From: Sciurus carolinensis
Lineage: Eukaryota; Chordata; Mammalia; Rodentia; Sciuridae
Assembly: GCF_902686445.1 (NCBI RefSeq)
Contig: NC_062224.1
Location: 46,313,156-46,377,155, forward strand
DNA length: 64,000 nucleotides
Direction of reading: 5' to 3'
Both the position numbers and the translations under genes were made by a program. The notes beneath the pieces are model-generated. The model had not been told where the DNA came from and did not search any database. It saw only the letters and a list, made by a program, of their open reading frames with translations. Positions 22,160 to 33,680 of this stretch are shown here, piece by piece. How positions within the stretch are numbered: position 1 is the stretch's first letter; the number at the start of each line of letters is the position of its first letter.

Positions 22160-23339
22160 CTTTCCTACTTCATACAGCTGGAGGCAGAGGCTTGCAAAGA
22201 GTCTGGTTTACATTTAAAATTGCTCTTTAGAAATGCTCCATTTTCAAAGGTTCTGTGGGTTCTAAAACAGTCGGTCTGAGTCCTGGCTGGGTCCCCAGAG
22301 GTGGTTCTCTGTAATTCAAGTGTGTGTTGAGACTGCACTACATGTTCCAAGAGCCCTTCCACAGAGAAATCCTCCCCATCTGGGGAGGCTGCCTGGGTGG
22401 GGACAGGTCATGTTGGGGACAGTGCAGAACCTAAAATCTATTGAGTTCTAGTTCCACGCCCATCCTTCATCTGCCTCCCTGAATTCAAGCTGAAGAAATT
22501 GAGTCCTAGAGTTTTGTCACTTGGTAGCTTTCATCATTAAGAAGTTAGGATTTCGACCTGGTCTGTAGACATAAAACTTGTAAACTACTCTGACCTTCCA
22601 GTTCTCCAGTTGCTTAGAAGGTAATTGTGAGCATGGAACACAGCATCATGGCAACAGACAGGGGAAGGAGAACTCAGTTTTCTATTGATGTCGACTTAAC
22701 CTTACGCTTCTGTTTTCCTCCTCCTGTTTCGTGGGAGGTAAAGAATCCCATAGATGACTGGATGGCTATTGCTTATCCCCCTGGGAGTATGGCTTGCTTT
22801 ACACATGGAAGGTAAACTTTATCATGTAGATATAGTTCCTTATATCTCCTTGTTTTGCCCTAAATAGTAAAAGAACTCAATCCACCATCTGGAGTAAATT
22901 AAAAGTCCAGGACCCAGCATTCCTGTCTTGAGACATCTGGACCTAGAGTAGGCATGCAAGAAGCAAGTCCAAATGCTGGTCACAGACTTGCATTTTGATC
23001 TTCACTAGACAATGCTGCATTTAAGGGCAACCCTGATCCTTTAAACCCACACTGTGCAGTTCACTGGTCTGGAACTCATGCTCAGTTAGAGAATTTTTAG
23101 CACTTGTTTTCACCCACAGATATAATGTGGAGATTGAAGCCCCTTCAATTCCAGTACAGGTTCCCATCTCAATTTGGCTGGGAATTCAGAGTAAGTTGTG
23201 TCCTGAACACATAAATCTTTCATTCAGAAAGGGTCCAAGAGTTTATTTACCTGAAACCTCTCCTAGACACCTGCTGGATGCTCATGGGCTGAGAGTCAGT
23301 GTGCCTGCGTTCTAGCTCTGCTTCCCTCCTATATCCAAC
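22160..23339. other. Unique sequence, weak MIR-like patch
   Basis: No gene. Around 22,470-22,565 GAAGAAATTGAGTCCTAGAG with the following sequence weakly resembles an antisense MIR. The rest is unclassified. Confidence 0.35.
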
Positions 23340-23804
23340 CATTGGAAGGGCAACTGTGACAAAGCACCACAAGCTGGGACCACAAATCGGGGATTTAACC
23401 AACAGAAATTTGTCTCTCAGTTCTGGAGGCCAGAAGTCTGAGAACAAGCTGTCAGCGGTGTTGGTTCTTGGAGGGCCGAGGGAGGATCTTTTCTGTGCCT
23501 CTCTCCTAGCCTCAGGTGTTTGCTGGCCACGGTTGGCATTCCTTGGTTTGTGGATCCATTGCCCCAATCTCTGACTTGATGTTCTCCTGTGTTCTCCCTG
23601 GGTGCGTGTCTGTGTCCAAATCTCCCCTTCTTATAAGGATATTGGTCATATTCAGCCAGTCGATTAAATGAGGGCCTATCCTAATCACTTCATCTTAACT
23701 AATTATATCTATAGTGACAATTTCCAAATAAGGTCACGTTCTAAGGAACTGAAGGTTAGGACTTCCACACATGAATTTTGTGGGACACAATCCAACCCTT
23801 AACA
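23340..23804 (-). mobile_element. MLT1-type MaLR LTR, minus strand
   Basis: Reading plus: AACTGTGACAAAGCACCACA, CAGTTCTGGAGGCCAGAAGT, CTTATAAGGATATTGGTCAT, CAAATAAGGTCACGTTCTAA and the end AACCCTTAACA, the reverse complement of an MLT1 LTR. It is about 465 bases, near full length, with no internal region. Confidence 0.85.
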
Positions 23805-24253
23805 TCACCGACCTCTTAGACCTGAGTAAGTGGGTAAGTACTTTGGAGCCTGATTTCTTCCACCTGTGACTTTTCTGATCTTTAAGATTCTTTGTAGTTC
23901 TTAAGAGCAGTGATTTTAAAAGTCATTAGAGTAAGTTAGTCTATTATTTCATTTCCTGTATTAAACAGTCTCTAAGCAATTCTATTCATTGAATGTCATT
24001 TTTAAAAATGCTTTGTCCAGGCTTTAAGAAACTTGTCTCCCTATGACTATAACTTTTTGCTTGGGTGATTTTAAATATATCTATTAACTAGTATGTTAGG
24101 GCCCCAACCCGTCAAAAGGGCCAATAGCCACATGGCTACACTGGGACATACTGGAAGGTATAGGTGTGTACTGACTAAATAACACCAGTGGTCCTTTTTG
24201 TTTTTGCTTTAGCTTTACATTTAGACTTAATATTCTTCTTTCCAAAAAATCAG
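23805..24253. other. Unique AT-rich sequence
   Basis: No gene seen. A segment near 24,120-24,140 (AATAGCCACATGGCTACAC) recalls an old hAT-type element but is too short to call. Confidence 0.35.
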
Positions 24254-24356
24254 ATTTTTTTTTTCTAATTTTTTTTTTCTTTCCAGTGCTGGGAATGAAA
24301 CCCAGAGTCTTGTACAAGTTAGGTGTGTGCTTTACCACTAAGGTACACCCCCAGGA
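24254..24356 (-). repeat. ID-type SINE, minus strand
   Basis: A T-rich tail at 24,255-24,280, then GTGCTGGGAATGAAACCCAG, GTTAGGTGTGTGCTTTACC and AAGGTACACCCCCAGG: a reverse-complement ID element. Confidence 0.9.
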
Positions 24357-24439
24357 GTGTTTTACTGATTTTAAAATAGACACATAATCATAATGAAAAA
24401 TTTAAAGGCACAAAATAAAAATAACCTAAAATACTACTT

Positions 24440-24870
24440 CTCAGTGATATATTTTAGAACCAAAGCAGATTTTTGTGTGCATTCTTTTTCTGAACTTTAT
24501 CCCAGATTTTTTGTGTGCTATTAAATATTTTGAAATATGATTTTTTTTATTTTTGCAAGAGTCTCTTCTATGGATGTTCCATTTCTATTTTTTGATATTA
24601 CAAACTATTCTAACATCATTGTACTTGATCTTTGTGCACATCTCTGATTATTTCCTTAGGTGAAACTTCTGAGTGATAAATTACTGGATGAGAGTCTATA
24701 ACATATTTTAATGTATATTATTTAATGTATATTTCTGCCCTTCAGAAAAATAGGGATGATGAATACTCTTGCTGCAGCACCTGGCATTACTTTTGTTTTC
24801 TATAGGGATATTTGCTCTTTTCTTATTGATTTGTAAGAGCTCTTGTTATATTTAGGATATTAAATCTCTT
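24440..24870 (-). mobile_element. Old L1/HAL1-like 3' fragment, antisense
   Basis: GATTATTTCCTTAGGTGAAA followed by AAATTACTGGATGAGAGTC, then TTTGTAAGAGCTCTTGTTAT, resembles antisense mid-age L1/HAL1 3' sequence. Diverged, family assignment approximate. Confidence 0.5.
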
Positions 24871-26034
24871 TCTACCATCCGCATTGAAAATATGAACCTC
24901 ACACTTCATATTACGAGGATCTGTGCCTCGTTAAGTATGTTTCCCACAATATCAAGTTCTTGTGACTTGTGAGCAGTAACACCCAATAAATAGCCAAAGG
25001 ATGGAAAGGAACAACTCCTGCTGTTAGAAGGCACATATTTTAGTCAAAGGAATATGAACAAATACCAAAATGCACAATGAAACAAATGCTATAATAGAGG
25101 CACCAAACACTGTGGCTTGATCAAGTGCTGCTAGGAGAACTGGGGTCACTGTCATGGGAAGTTAATTTCATTTTTTTAACGAGAGAAGACATTCTAGGTC
25201 TTGGGGTGAGCATAAATATAGCCCATGGCACAAAAATGCCTGCAACATTTGGGAAAGTGAGCAGTCCACTGGCCCCCCAGTGCTAAGAGGGCCTTGAAGG
25301 CTACAGGGCTCTAAATAGACAAAGGACCAGGGGGAGGGCACCATGCTTTGTCCAGTGTTTGGGGAAGATAGTGCTGTGTGAAGCTGTGTGAAGGAGAAGA
25401 ATGAGGCTGTTAATTTGCTTCAAAAAATAACTTTGAAATATCCACAGCTCAATTGCCCACACCACCTCCCAATTGCAGTACCTGCTACCCTGGATGGGAG
25501 GACGCTGGGGCCTCTAGCATATGTGCTTCTCAGCTGGCACCTGAAGATGGATTTCACATGGAAAGAACCAACAGGTCCACTATGGAATGGCAGCCCCAAA
25601 TCCACAGCCCACGTTATACACTATTTTCTTCCTCTCTCTTCTTCAGTGAAATGTAAAAATATTCCTGTTCTCTTTGACCCGTATTAATTTCTTGAGATCT
25701 ACTGCTTGTCACTTGAATCCTAGAGCTATCATACATCTTTGGTATAAGCAATATTTGATTTTTGAAGTGTGTAGACCATCTCTTCATATTATCAAGATGT
25801 AATTTTTACATTTCTGCATTTTAAAAAGTTTGACCATAATTCTAGATGCATGCTTCTAATTCATGTACCTGCACATGTGACCTTTGTGAACAGAAGTTTG
25901 CATGTATAATCTGTGTTTACTTGTAACTCTCTGGTTATTTATCTGTGAATTCAAGTTACTGAAGTGAATACCAATAATAATAATAATAAAAAAAAAACTA
26001 GGCCATGTTCATTGGTTATACATGTTTGGAATGT
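24871..26034. other. Unique AT-rich sequence with a short (TAA)n
   Basis: No gene. A short (AAT)n/A-rich run lies at about 25,971-25,998. A frame at 25,388-25,687 (+, 99 codons) has no recognisable motif. Confidence 0.4.
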
Positions 26035-26520
26035 TGACAAAAAATAGTTATTATTGAGATATAAATCACATACTGTACAATTCATTTGGTTAAAGTATAT
26101 TATTCAATGGTGTTTGGCATATTTCCAGATTTGTGCAATCATTATGACATTTAATTCTAGAACACTTTCACTACCCCAAAAGAAATCTCTCATCACCCCT
26201 CCCCAGTCCCCTCGCCTCCCCTGATCCTAGGCCACCACCAACTCTGCTTTCTATCTCTATAGAACTGTCTATTCTGAACATTTCATGTAACTGGAATCAC
26301 ACAACCAGTGGTCTTTTTTCATTTCCACAATGTTTCCAAGCTTCTTCCACATTGTAATATGTATCAGTACTTGATTCTTATTTGTGGATGAATCATATTC
26401 TATTGTAAGGTTATGCCACATTTTGGTTATTGGTTAATGGACATTTAGGTTCTTTCCACTTTGAGCTTATTATGAATAATACTGCTATAAACATTTGAAA
26501 CACCATCTCCTTTTGAGGAC
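26035..26520 (-). mobile_element. L1 3' end (L1M-type), antisense
   Basis: TATTATTGAGATATAAATCA, ACTGTACAATTCATTTGGTT, GAATCATATTCTATTGTAAG and GAATAATACTGCTATAAAC are the reverse complement of the abundant L1M 3' region. No intact ORF2. Confidence 0.85.
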
Positions 26521-26541
26521 TTTTCTTTTTAATCTATCAGT

Positions 26542-26713
26542 CAACTGGGTATAGTGGCACCTACCTATAATACGAGCTACCGAGGAGGCTCCTAAGCTTG
26601 AGGTCAGCCTCTGCAACTTAGCGAGACCCTATCTCAAAATAAAAAGACAAAGGGTTGGGAATGTTGCTTAGATAGAACCACCAATTCCCAAGGGCACAAG
26701 AAAAAAAAAAAAA
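26542..26713 (+). repeat. B1-dID dimeric SINE
   Basis: The left half is B1-like (TATAGTGGCACCTACCTATA, GAGGTCAGCCTCTGCAACTT, GAGACCCTATCTCAAAATAA). The right half is a shortened ID (GGGTTGGGAATGTTGCTTAG). It ends in an A tail to 26,713 and was inserted at the edge of an antisense L1. Together with the copy at 18,820 it supports a squirrel-related host. Confidence 0.85.
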
Positions 26714-27704
26714 CTTATCAAGTAGATAGCATCACCCATTGTGATTCTCTATTATGCGATTGGCAGTGCTCAGATGTTTAGCAGCAACTAATCTACTCTA
26801 CAGTCATTCAGATATCCCCCTGAGTGTCTGCACAGCCTGTGAGAGTGTGTCTTATTCCTCTTCATGTTTGGGTCACTTTGCACAATATCTTAGAGATCCT
26901 TTTTAAGAGGGTAGAGGTGTCCCTCTAAAATGTCAAAAATGTTTCTCCGTGAGACAGTTGAAATGTCTGTATGGGAAAAACCAAAGCAAGTCTTGTTGCA
27001 AGTTACCCTGTTTGATTTTTTCATGCTCCCCATTTGAGGAAGAGACTCATTCACACTGAAACTATTGTCATCTGATATAAAATAACCATAATATTAAAAG
27101 AATTGGTTTTACCCGGTTGTCTAATGAAATGGCTCAACATACTCTGGACTTGAAAGTAGTTGTTCTGTTGTTAATGATACAGAATGTAACAGTCCGTAAC
27201 ACTTGGAAAATGCTGTTTTCAGAGATAATCAAAATTTTAATGAAGACATCCATGTTTAGGCTGTAAAGAAAGTTCTGTTTTGGACATATGATTGAAATGA
27301 CTAAGTTGTGAATAGTGAATTTTAAACAAGGGCATGTCTATCATGATGAACACTCTAGAATATCCTCAGATCCAGAAAAATGTGTCTTCATAGATTTCTG
27401 TAGATTTTTCTTTAGTTTCATTTTCCTCAAGACCCTCCATGACACTTGTCCTAAACTGCCCCTGGTGACTCAGTTTCCCCTTCAGGTCTTCAAAGGGACT
27501 GAAAAACAACAGTGATAAGGTGTAAATAATGCTCAAGGTGCTGACAGGTGTACAGAATCTGCATTCCTTGTCAGAAGGCAGGCCCTGTCACTGCAGTCTC
27601 TCAGGGTCCCTCTTGCATCTTACTCCTTCCTTCCTTTTACTGTGTCTCTGTCTTAAAAAAGCCTTTTCCCTCCATCTCCCTCCAGAGCATGATGCCAAGG
27701 AAAA
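26714..27704. other. Unique sequence, no gene seen
   Basis: AT-rich unique sequence. Two overlapping frames at 27,529-27,781 run into a MIR and have no protein family match. Confidence 0.4.
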
Positions 27705-27845
27705 GGGAAGAAGATCTGGGATCAAGGGTTGGATTTGGACCTGCCATTTTCCAGCAGTATGACCCTGAGCATACTATTTAATCTCTCTGGGCTTCCAAAC
27801 CCTAAGCTGCAAAATGAGAATAATAATGGTGACCTTATCCAATCA
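27705..27845 (+). repeat. MIR SINE
   Basis: CAGCAGTATGACCCTGAGCA, AATCTCTCTGGGCTTCC and GCAAAATGAGAATAATAATG follow the MIR core and 3' half. Confidence 0.85.
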
Positions 27846-28826
27846 CGCTAAATCTGAAGGTGGGTGCACTGCTAGGGACGAAGAGGCAGGTAAGCTGTGT
27901 GCATCTCTTCCTCTCTTTATTTCTGAGAAACAGGTAATTAATTACGCTGTCATCTCAATTTCTAGGGGATGACATTTATACTCTTGCATTATTGACTATT
28001 GCCCCTGTGGTCTGTCCTGACTTCTCCGAGCTCCCAGCCCCCAGCTGAGGCCTGCACACCCTGAGGATACACAGGCAAGTCTTGCCAGTCAGGTGACAGA
28101 TCACTCTCTTCTCCCCTGTCCCAGGGAGGGAGATCACTGCTTAATGTCACCGTGTATGGAGAGTATTCAGATGTAATGACCAAAGCCACTGCCTGAATCG
28201 ATTATTTTAACAGGATTTCAGTGTCTACACATTTTGTCTTCCCCTCTTTTTCTAGCCAGGAGGGTGAAAAATCCCCCGATTCATCTGTGTGCCGCTTCAC
28301 GCTGTTTGAGGAGAACAAAAATGATGAACAGGCTGCAGTTCTTGTGAAATAAATAGTTCTTGTAAAGCCGAACTAAGTAAGGTGATTTGCAATATGGATT
28401 TTTCCCTCCAAGTTATTAGAATATGTTCAGTCAGCACATTTGGCCTCATTCTCTAGAGATCCATTAAATGAACAGCACTCACCTCCAGCCCCGTCTCTGG
28501 CTTTGGATGGGGTCCTGCGTTTGCCTTGGGCTGTGGGACTGAGGGAAGCAGGATGTGGAGGGCGGGCGGGTTGGGAGGGGCTCCCTGGCTCCCTGCTCTT
28601 CTGAGTGCAGAGCCTGGCTGGGAGCAGGCAAGGAGGAGATGAACCAGCACTGCTGTGTCCCCATCCTGCCTGCTCCTCCCTCACCAAGCCTTGCACATAG
28701 TAGGTGTGATTCGTCCAACCTTCTTGCCTGGGGTCCACAGAGACATCACCCACCATCATTGGCCTGGGCTTCTGAGAGTGTTGGGGGAGAGGAAGGTGAG
28801 CAAGGTGTCAAGCTGGGTTGCATATT
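27846..28826. other. Unique sequence, no gene seen
   Basis: No gene recognised. GCACATAGTAGGTGTGATTC near 28,695 is a short L2-like trace. Overlapping frames on both strands at 28,430-28,900 are unrecognised and partly lie in an ID SINE. Confidence 0.4.
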
Positions 28827-28924
28827 CTTTTTCAGTTTTCAGTGCTGGGGCTGGAACCAAGGGTTTTGCATATTCTGGCAAGTGCTCTACTACTGAGCTA
28901 TATATATATATATATCTGCAGCCC
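28827..28924 (-). repeat. ID-type SINE, minus strand, with internal (TA)n
   Basis: AGTGCTGGGGCTGGAACCAA, CAAGTGCTCTACTACTGAGC, then an expanded (TA)n at about 28,900-28,914 replacing the box A end, and GCAGCCCA. The microsatellite grew inside the SINE. Confidence 0.85.
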
Positions 28925-29449
28925 AGTGTGCACATTCTTAAATCAGAAAACCTGATATATAACAGTTCTGAGTGTCTTCTACAGCTCATATGGAATCCAT
29001 AACATTTAAAGAATCAATAATAATAAAAATAAATAAAGAGTCAAATTCTACATGGGGCTGAGCAGGAGGCCATGGGTGCTGCCTCTCTCTGGGCTGATCA
29101 CCACCTGGCTTCCATCCTGTATCTCTGAGTGGGGTGCATTTGAATTCTAAGCACACTGTGTTGATTAGCTTAGCTTTCTCCACCTTCTGGCATTACTGGA
29201 TTCCGTGACTTTATTTTTCTTCCATTGGCCTGAGAGGCATGTGCTTTCCTTTGCTTTCACTGAAATCAGTGCTATGTGCACAGGCATCTTTTATCATACT
29301 GGAAAAAACAGCTGTGACTTGGAGGGTTCAGATTTGAGTTATCTCATTTAATAAGCAATTTAGGAAGCTCTCCTTGCACTTTCCAGGGACATATAGGTTT
29401 TGTTATACTCTTATCCTAGAATCCCAGGACATGAGGGCACCCTGCAAGC
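28925..29449. other. Unclassified sequence before the ERVL remnant
   Basis: No gene. It may include the decayed 3' end or LTR of the adjacent ERVL element, but I cannot place an LTR boundary. Confidence 0.35.
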
Positions 29450-29951
29450 AAGAATATTTTTGATGTCTTTGAATGAAGTGCCAGAGAACCCCTTGTACTG
29501 CATCCTCTGCTATCACAAACATCTTGATCAGCAGTAGCCACTAAGTTGACCCTCTGACCTTCAGAGCCATATCATAGACACCAGGTATACTTGGTCTCAG
29601 CAGGGCTCTGGGCTTGCCCCATAGAGCAAAGACCAGGTTTGTGGTACATATTGGCTTCCCTGAGAAAACAGCTGAGCAGTTGGAAATTATGGTGGGTTCT
29701 GGTGGGGGTGAGTGAGTGGGATGGTGGGTCCTGGGAATGAAATCAGTAGAGAAGTGAGAATAAGGTGAAGTCTGACCTTGCTTCAGGACCCTAAGAGTCT
29801 ATGCTGTGACTTTCCTGCTGGAGCTCATCTGAGATTCTAAACACTGTTCAGAATCACCCTAGTTACCTTCAATGGCACCAAATCTGGCAGGAGACATTTG
29901 CAATGAAACCTAGACCTGCTGCTGAACTTCTCTACGTCTCAGCCCTGCTTG

Positions 29952-30373
29952 GAAGCCTTCCAAGGTACCCAGTAATTAGAGAATAATAGGATTCCCAAAT
30001 GTAGTAATATATTGCCTCCAAAATCCAAAGTGGCACACCAACTGTTTCACCAAACATGGTGTCCCCTTCTTAGTGGCAAAAGGCACGATGTACTGCAACT
30101 TGTCTATCATTTTACAGGAGATGTTCTGGAATACCCCAGACCAATGGACCATAAAAACTTCAGCAATGTGACAGTATCCTGAATATGTGTTTATCTGGCC
30201 TTCTCTAGCACACCTCTGTTTGATTAGGGCTTTCCACTTTCTGCTCACCAGGTCCAATTAGCAGGATGTCAATATGGTAGATGAACAAGATGTTCTGTGG
30301 AATGTCAAGATACTCGAGGACCCTTTGGCTTATGTCACGTCAGAAAGATGGAGAGTTAACACAGCTCTGATTT
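29952..30373 (-). pseudogene. ERVL pol (reverse transcriptase) fragment
   Basis: The minus strand encodes, in order, an IPQNILF segment, a YHID-I-LLIG segment at about 30,253-30,287 where the catalytic Tyr-x-Asp-Asp loop belongs, and GFWRQYI at about 30,001-30,035. This is the order of RT palm and connection in ERVL. One Asp of the catalytic pair is missing and the frame between the blocks is not intact, so the enzyme is dead. The 93-codon frame at 29,976-30,257 is its longest open piece. Confidence 0.75.
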
Positions 30374-30598
30374 TGATTTTTCTTACTGGTAATGACTGAA
30401 AATAACACAATTTGCCAAGTGCCAGAGGCTATGTTAATATGCTCCAGTAAACACACAGCTTTGTTGGGATTGCCACTTGGTTAGCACTCATAATAATTTG
30501 TTGTCATCCAACCATGATCATCTGGTTTTCACACGGGCCAAGGAGATGAGTGGAATGGGGAAGTGAGGGGGACCAATGCTCGAGCATCTTTTAAGTGT

Positions 30599-30633
<35 letters not shown>
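30599..30633 (+). repeat. (TG)n microsatellite at a SINE tail
   Basis: About 17 TG units directly abutting the A-rich 3' tail of the minus-strand ID element at 30,634. In SINE orientation it is a (CA)n grown from the tail. Confidence 0.95.
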
Positions 30634-30637
<4 letters not shown>

Positions 30638-30720
30638 CTTTTGTGGTATTGGGGATCAGACCCAGAGCCTTATGCTTGCTAAGCAAGTAAGTGCGCTATC
30701 ACTCAGCTATATCCCCAGTA
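30634..30720 (-). repeat. ID-type SINE, minus strand, inside the ERVL remnant
   Basis: GGTATTGGGGATCAGACCCA, CTTGCTAAGCAAGTAAG and CACTCAGCTATATCCCCAG. It interrupts the ERVL pol region, so it is younger than the provirus. Confidence 0.9.
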
Positions 30721-32254
30721 CTCTTTCAAATCTTTAACTTTAATTGTTTCTCCTGAGATGCGTCTCATTTTCACAAGTTCATAAGCTTCCATGTAGCCTT
30801 TCTATCAATGTGAGGGGTCTGCGAGCTATTGAGATTGTCTATTCCAATATGTTGTCAGGACTGGGAAAGTATTCAAAGGGTGAGTATCTAAATTCGTTAG
30901 ATATATTATAGGTCTGTCTGAGGTCAGGACTAGATTTATCACCTGTACAACTTCCCTGCCTAGCTGGAGCTGACACCCCTCATGTCAGTATCAACCCAGT
31001 TCCCATACACAATTGTCATTGAAAAAATGGAGCATTTCCCTTTCTTCAGTGCATAGCTACACTGGTAAAGGTCTTTTTGGAGTATTTATTGTATATACTT
31101 GTGGTCATGGTGCAATGATCTATCTCAAAAGTACCTGTCCCATCTTCTCTTATTGGGCTTTGGGACTCAGACCTATAGACTGTGAATGGTTGTGATTTTC
31201 CACTGTGGTAACCTAATAACATCTCAAGTGACCCCCTGGTCATCTATACATGTAGCTGGCTTCTAAGAACACCAAGGTCTATTGGCTTGTAGGTCACTGC
31301 CTGCCACTCTGGCCTCATTGACCATTATTGAATTTACATTCACCTCCCTTTTGCCTTTCCAGAATTCTATCATGTCTGTTAATAGTGGGAAATATAGTTT
31401 CAAAGGGAGTTTCTAACTCTCAGAGGAGATCCACCACCAAGCTTCTCAAAAATTTCACTGCCTCCACCCTATCATCTCCACCTGACCACCAATATAGCCC
31501 CTTTTGTCTTCAGGAAGGAGGTGTCCTCTGTGTTTTCTCAGAAAGCAGAATCAAGTGAAGAATTAACTAGTTTTTGCTAATAAGTCCATTCTAATGTTTG
31601 TAAATCCCTGGGCCTTCCAGCCACTTTCTAAGTATTATGTAACGGCAACTTCAGCATCTCTACCTCAACTAGTAAAGTCTACTGTTACGCCTGAACTTCA
31701 AGAAGCCTTCCTGGCAATAGGAGGACTGGCTCTAGGTGTCCTTATTGGGACCTGAACTGAAATCATGAGGTATACCCCCAATTCAATTCAATAAATTTGT
31801 CCTCTTTTTTTTTTTAGACATTTATTCCACCCACTCAGTCCAACACTGTCAGAACTCTTCCCATACATATTTCTTCAGTTCTTGCCAGATCTAAATTATT
31901 TTCTCCTGAAGCAGAAATGCTTCCTCATTTGGCCATAATTATCTTCTCAAAGTAAAAGAAGGATGATGGTGAATCTTGAAAAGGAAGATGTGTCATCTTG
32001 CATGTTATATGTCTCAAGTAAGGTCCTTGCAAGGTCTCCGGGCAAGCAGAGACTGCTCTCCTCTAGCTAATGGAAACTTGGAACATTCAGGGAATTGGAG
32101 TTCAAGATTTTGGGGTTTATCTACCCAAATGTCCTCATTTCAGAATTTGGATCCTACACTTTTCCTATAAGTGCTCTGAAATTGAAATTGAAGATCTGTC
32201 AAAGTTTGGAATTCAATTTCCCTTGTGGTTTGACCAATCTTACAATTAGACCAT

Positions 32255-32504
32255 GGGTCTAATTTTCAGTACATTCTGCCCTGAGAACTGCAGGTGATAA
32301 TTGTCTCTTTAACTGCTTCCACACAGGCCCTTGGACTTCTACTGTGTGCCTTGAGTTGATAACTGACTGTCCAGTGCCTATATAATAACAGAACTTGACC
32401 AACTCCAGAACACTTACCGTTTCCATTGTCTCTATACTGTCAGATGTGGCAACCACCACATAACCCAATACTTCACCTTCTACCTGCACCACATCCCAAA
32501 GCAC
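32255..32504 (-). pseudogene. ERVL gag-like fragment
   Basis: A minus-strand frame of 81 codons (32,259-32,504) lies upstream of the pol remnant in element order, where gag belongs. Its content (a VVQVEGEVLGYV segment and an ELVKFCYY segment) looks like a retroviral capsid-type region of ERVL. I assign it from position and a general resemblance. It is short and non-functional. Confidence 0.5.
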
Positions 32505-33000
32505 CTGAATAGATATGATGCTCTTATATATCGGATATTATCCTCTTACTACTTACCACTTGGCCACCACTACAAGCAACTGGTATTTTTTTCTGAGGGA
32601 CTTCTGAGAAATTTGTAAGAGATGTCTCAAAACTGTTGGCCAGTACAAACGAAGAGCTTTTATCCATCAATTTCTGTCCCCATTTGTTGAGGATAAACCC
32701 AAAGGCATTCAGTCTCCCATATTTCTAAGTTGCACACATGGAAAGTCAAGCAGTTTCCTGCTGTGAGCATTGTAGTAGCTATGAATCAGGAATGGAGAGG
32801 TTCACTGCAGAGGCCTGAGGTGAAGTTGTCAGGCTGCACCTCTCAAAGCCAGTCAGCATCTGCATGGAACTGGCCACTGCATCAGGGACCAGTGGGCAAG
32901 AGAACTGGAAGTGATGGATAAAGGATGTCTGATACAACTGGCATGCTGTAGATGAATAGATCATATCACAAATATTATATGTGCTATATTTGATTTGGAG

Positions 33001-33164
33001 CTATTTTTAGCATTTCTTTTCTATTACTCCTGCCTTTTCAATTGTTTGGCTCAGATTATTATTAAATGAGATTGCAATTCCTCTGCAAAACCGGCAGCCA
33101 GGATGGGAATTCAGGGGAAGTCCAACCTGCTTCTTGAAATGCCCTGCACAAAAAATCCATATAT
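33001..33164. other. Unclassified spacer
   Basis: A short stretch between the ERVL remnant and an L2 fragment. Nothing recognised. Confidence 0.4.
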
Positions 33165-33680
33165 GATTTATTTGTTCAACAAGTAAGCACTGTTCTAGGC
33201 ATAGATTACAGTAGTGATTGAAACAGAAAAAAAAACAAAAACTTTTCTTACAATATGGTGAGATGATGAAAGCATAAGTAAGCACATTAAGCAGAACACT
33301 AGAAAGTGAGAAATGCTTACGAGAAATATTAAGTGGGGAAGAGGGTAGAAAGTGTAGGTGAGAGGGGCTGTCATTTTAAACAGATGCTCAGGGAGGGCCT
33401 CCCGGGAAGGTGACATTAAGAAGAGACTTGGAGGGAAGAAATACCAGTACACAGTGTTCCAGACTAGAAGCATGGCAAGGACAAAGGCCTTGGGTGGGAC
33501 CACACCTGCCTGGTGGCAGGGCAGTTGGTGGCCAGAGTGGGGCAGGAGAGAGAGCCAGAGATTTGGCAAGACCCATTCCATGTGACACCTAAGAGCCATA
33601 GAAAGACCTCTGCTTTTACTAGTAGTGAGGAGGCAGGAGACCACGGGAGGGTTTTGAACAGAGGTGAAAGTGAAGCTCTG
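33165..33680 (-). repeat. L2 LINE 3' region, antisense
   Basis: ATTTATTTGTTCAACAAGTA with GCACTGTTCTAGGCATAGAT is the reverse-complement L2 3' end. Further along, GGGAAGGTGACATTAAGAAG and GCATGGCAAGGACAAAGGCC continue into the L2 body. One of the longest ancient repeats in the window. Overlapping minus frames (up to 149 codons) are not L2 protein and look like chance. Confidence 0.8.

Larger units (their letters stand above)
29450..33000 (-). mobile_element. Decayed ERVL endogenous retrovirus, internal region
   Basis: About 3.5 kb in minus orientation. Reverse-transcriptase similarity lies at about 29,950-30,570, protease/leader-side sequence probably at about 30,720-31,300, and gag-like sequence at about 32,250-32,960. 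Frames are broken by stops, indels and later insertions ((TG)n plus ID at 30,599-30,720; a T-run at 31,806). No env is seen, as is usual for ERVL. I could not delimit LTRs; ends are approximate. It is an ancient, non-functional copy. Confidence 0.7.

Noticed and set aside
33195..33644. Minus-strand frame of 149 codons
   Set aside because: It lies across an antisense L2 3' region and does not resemble L2 protein; frames on the other strand overlap it. Chance opening.
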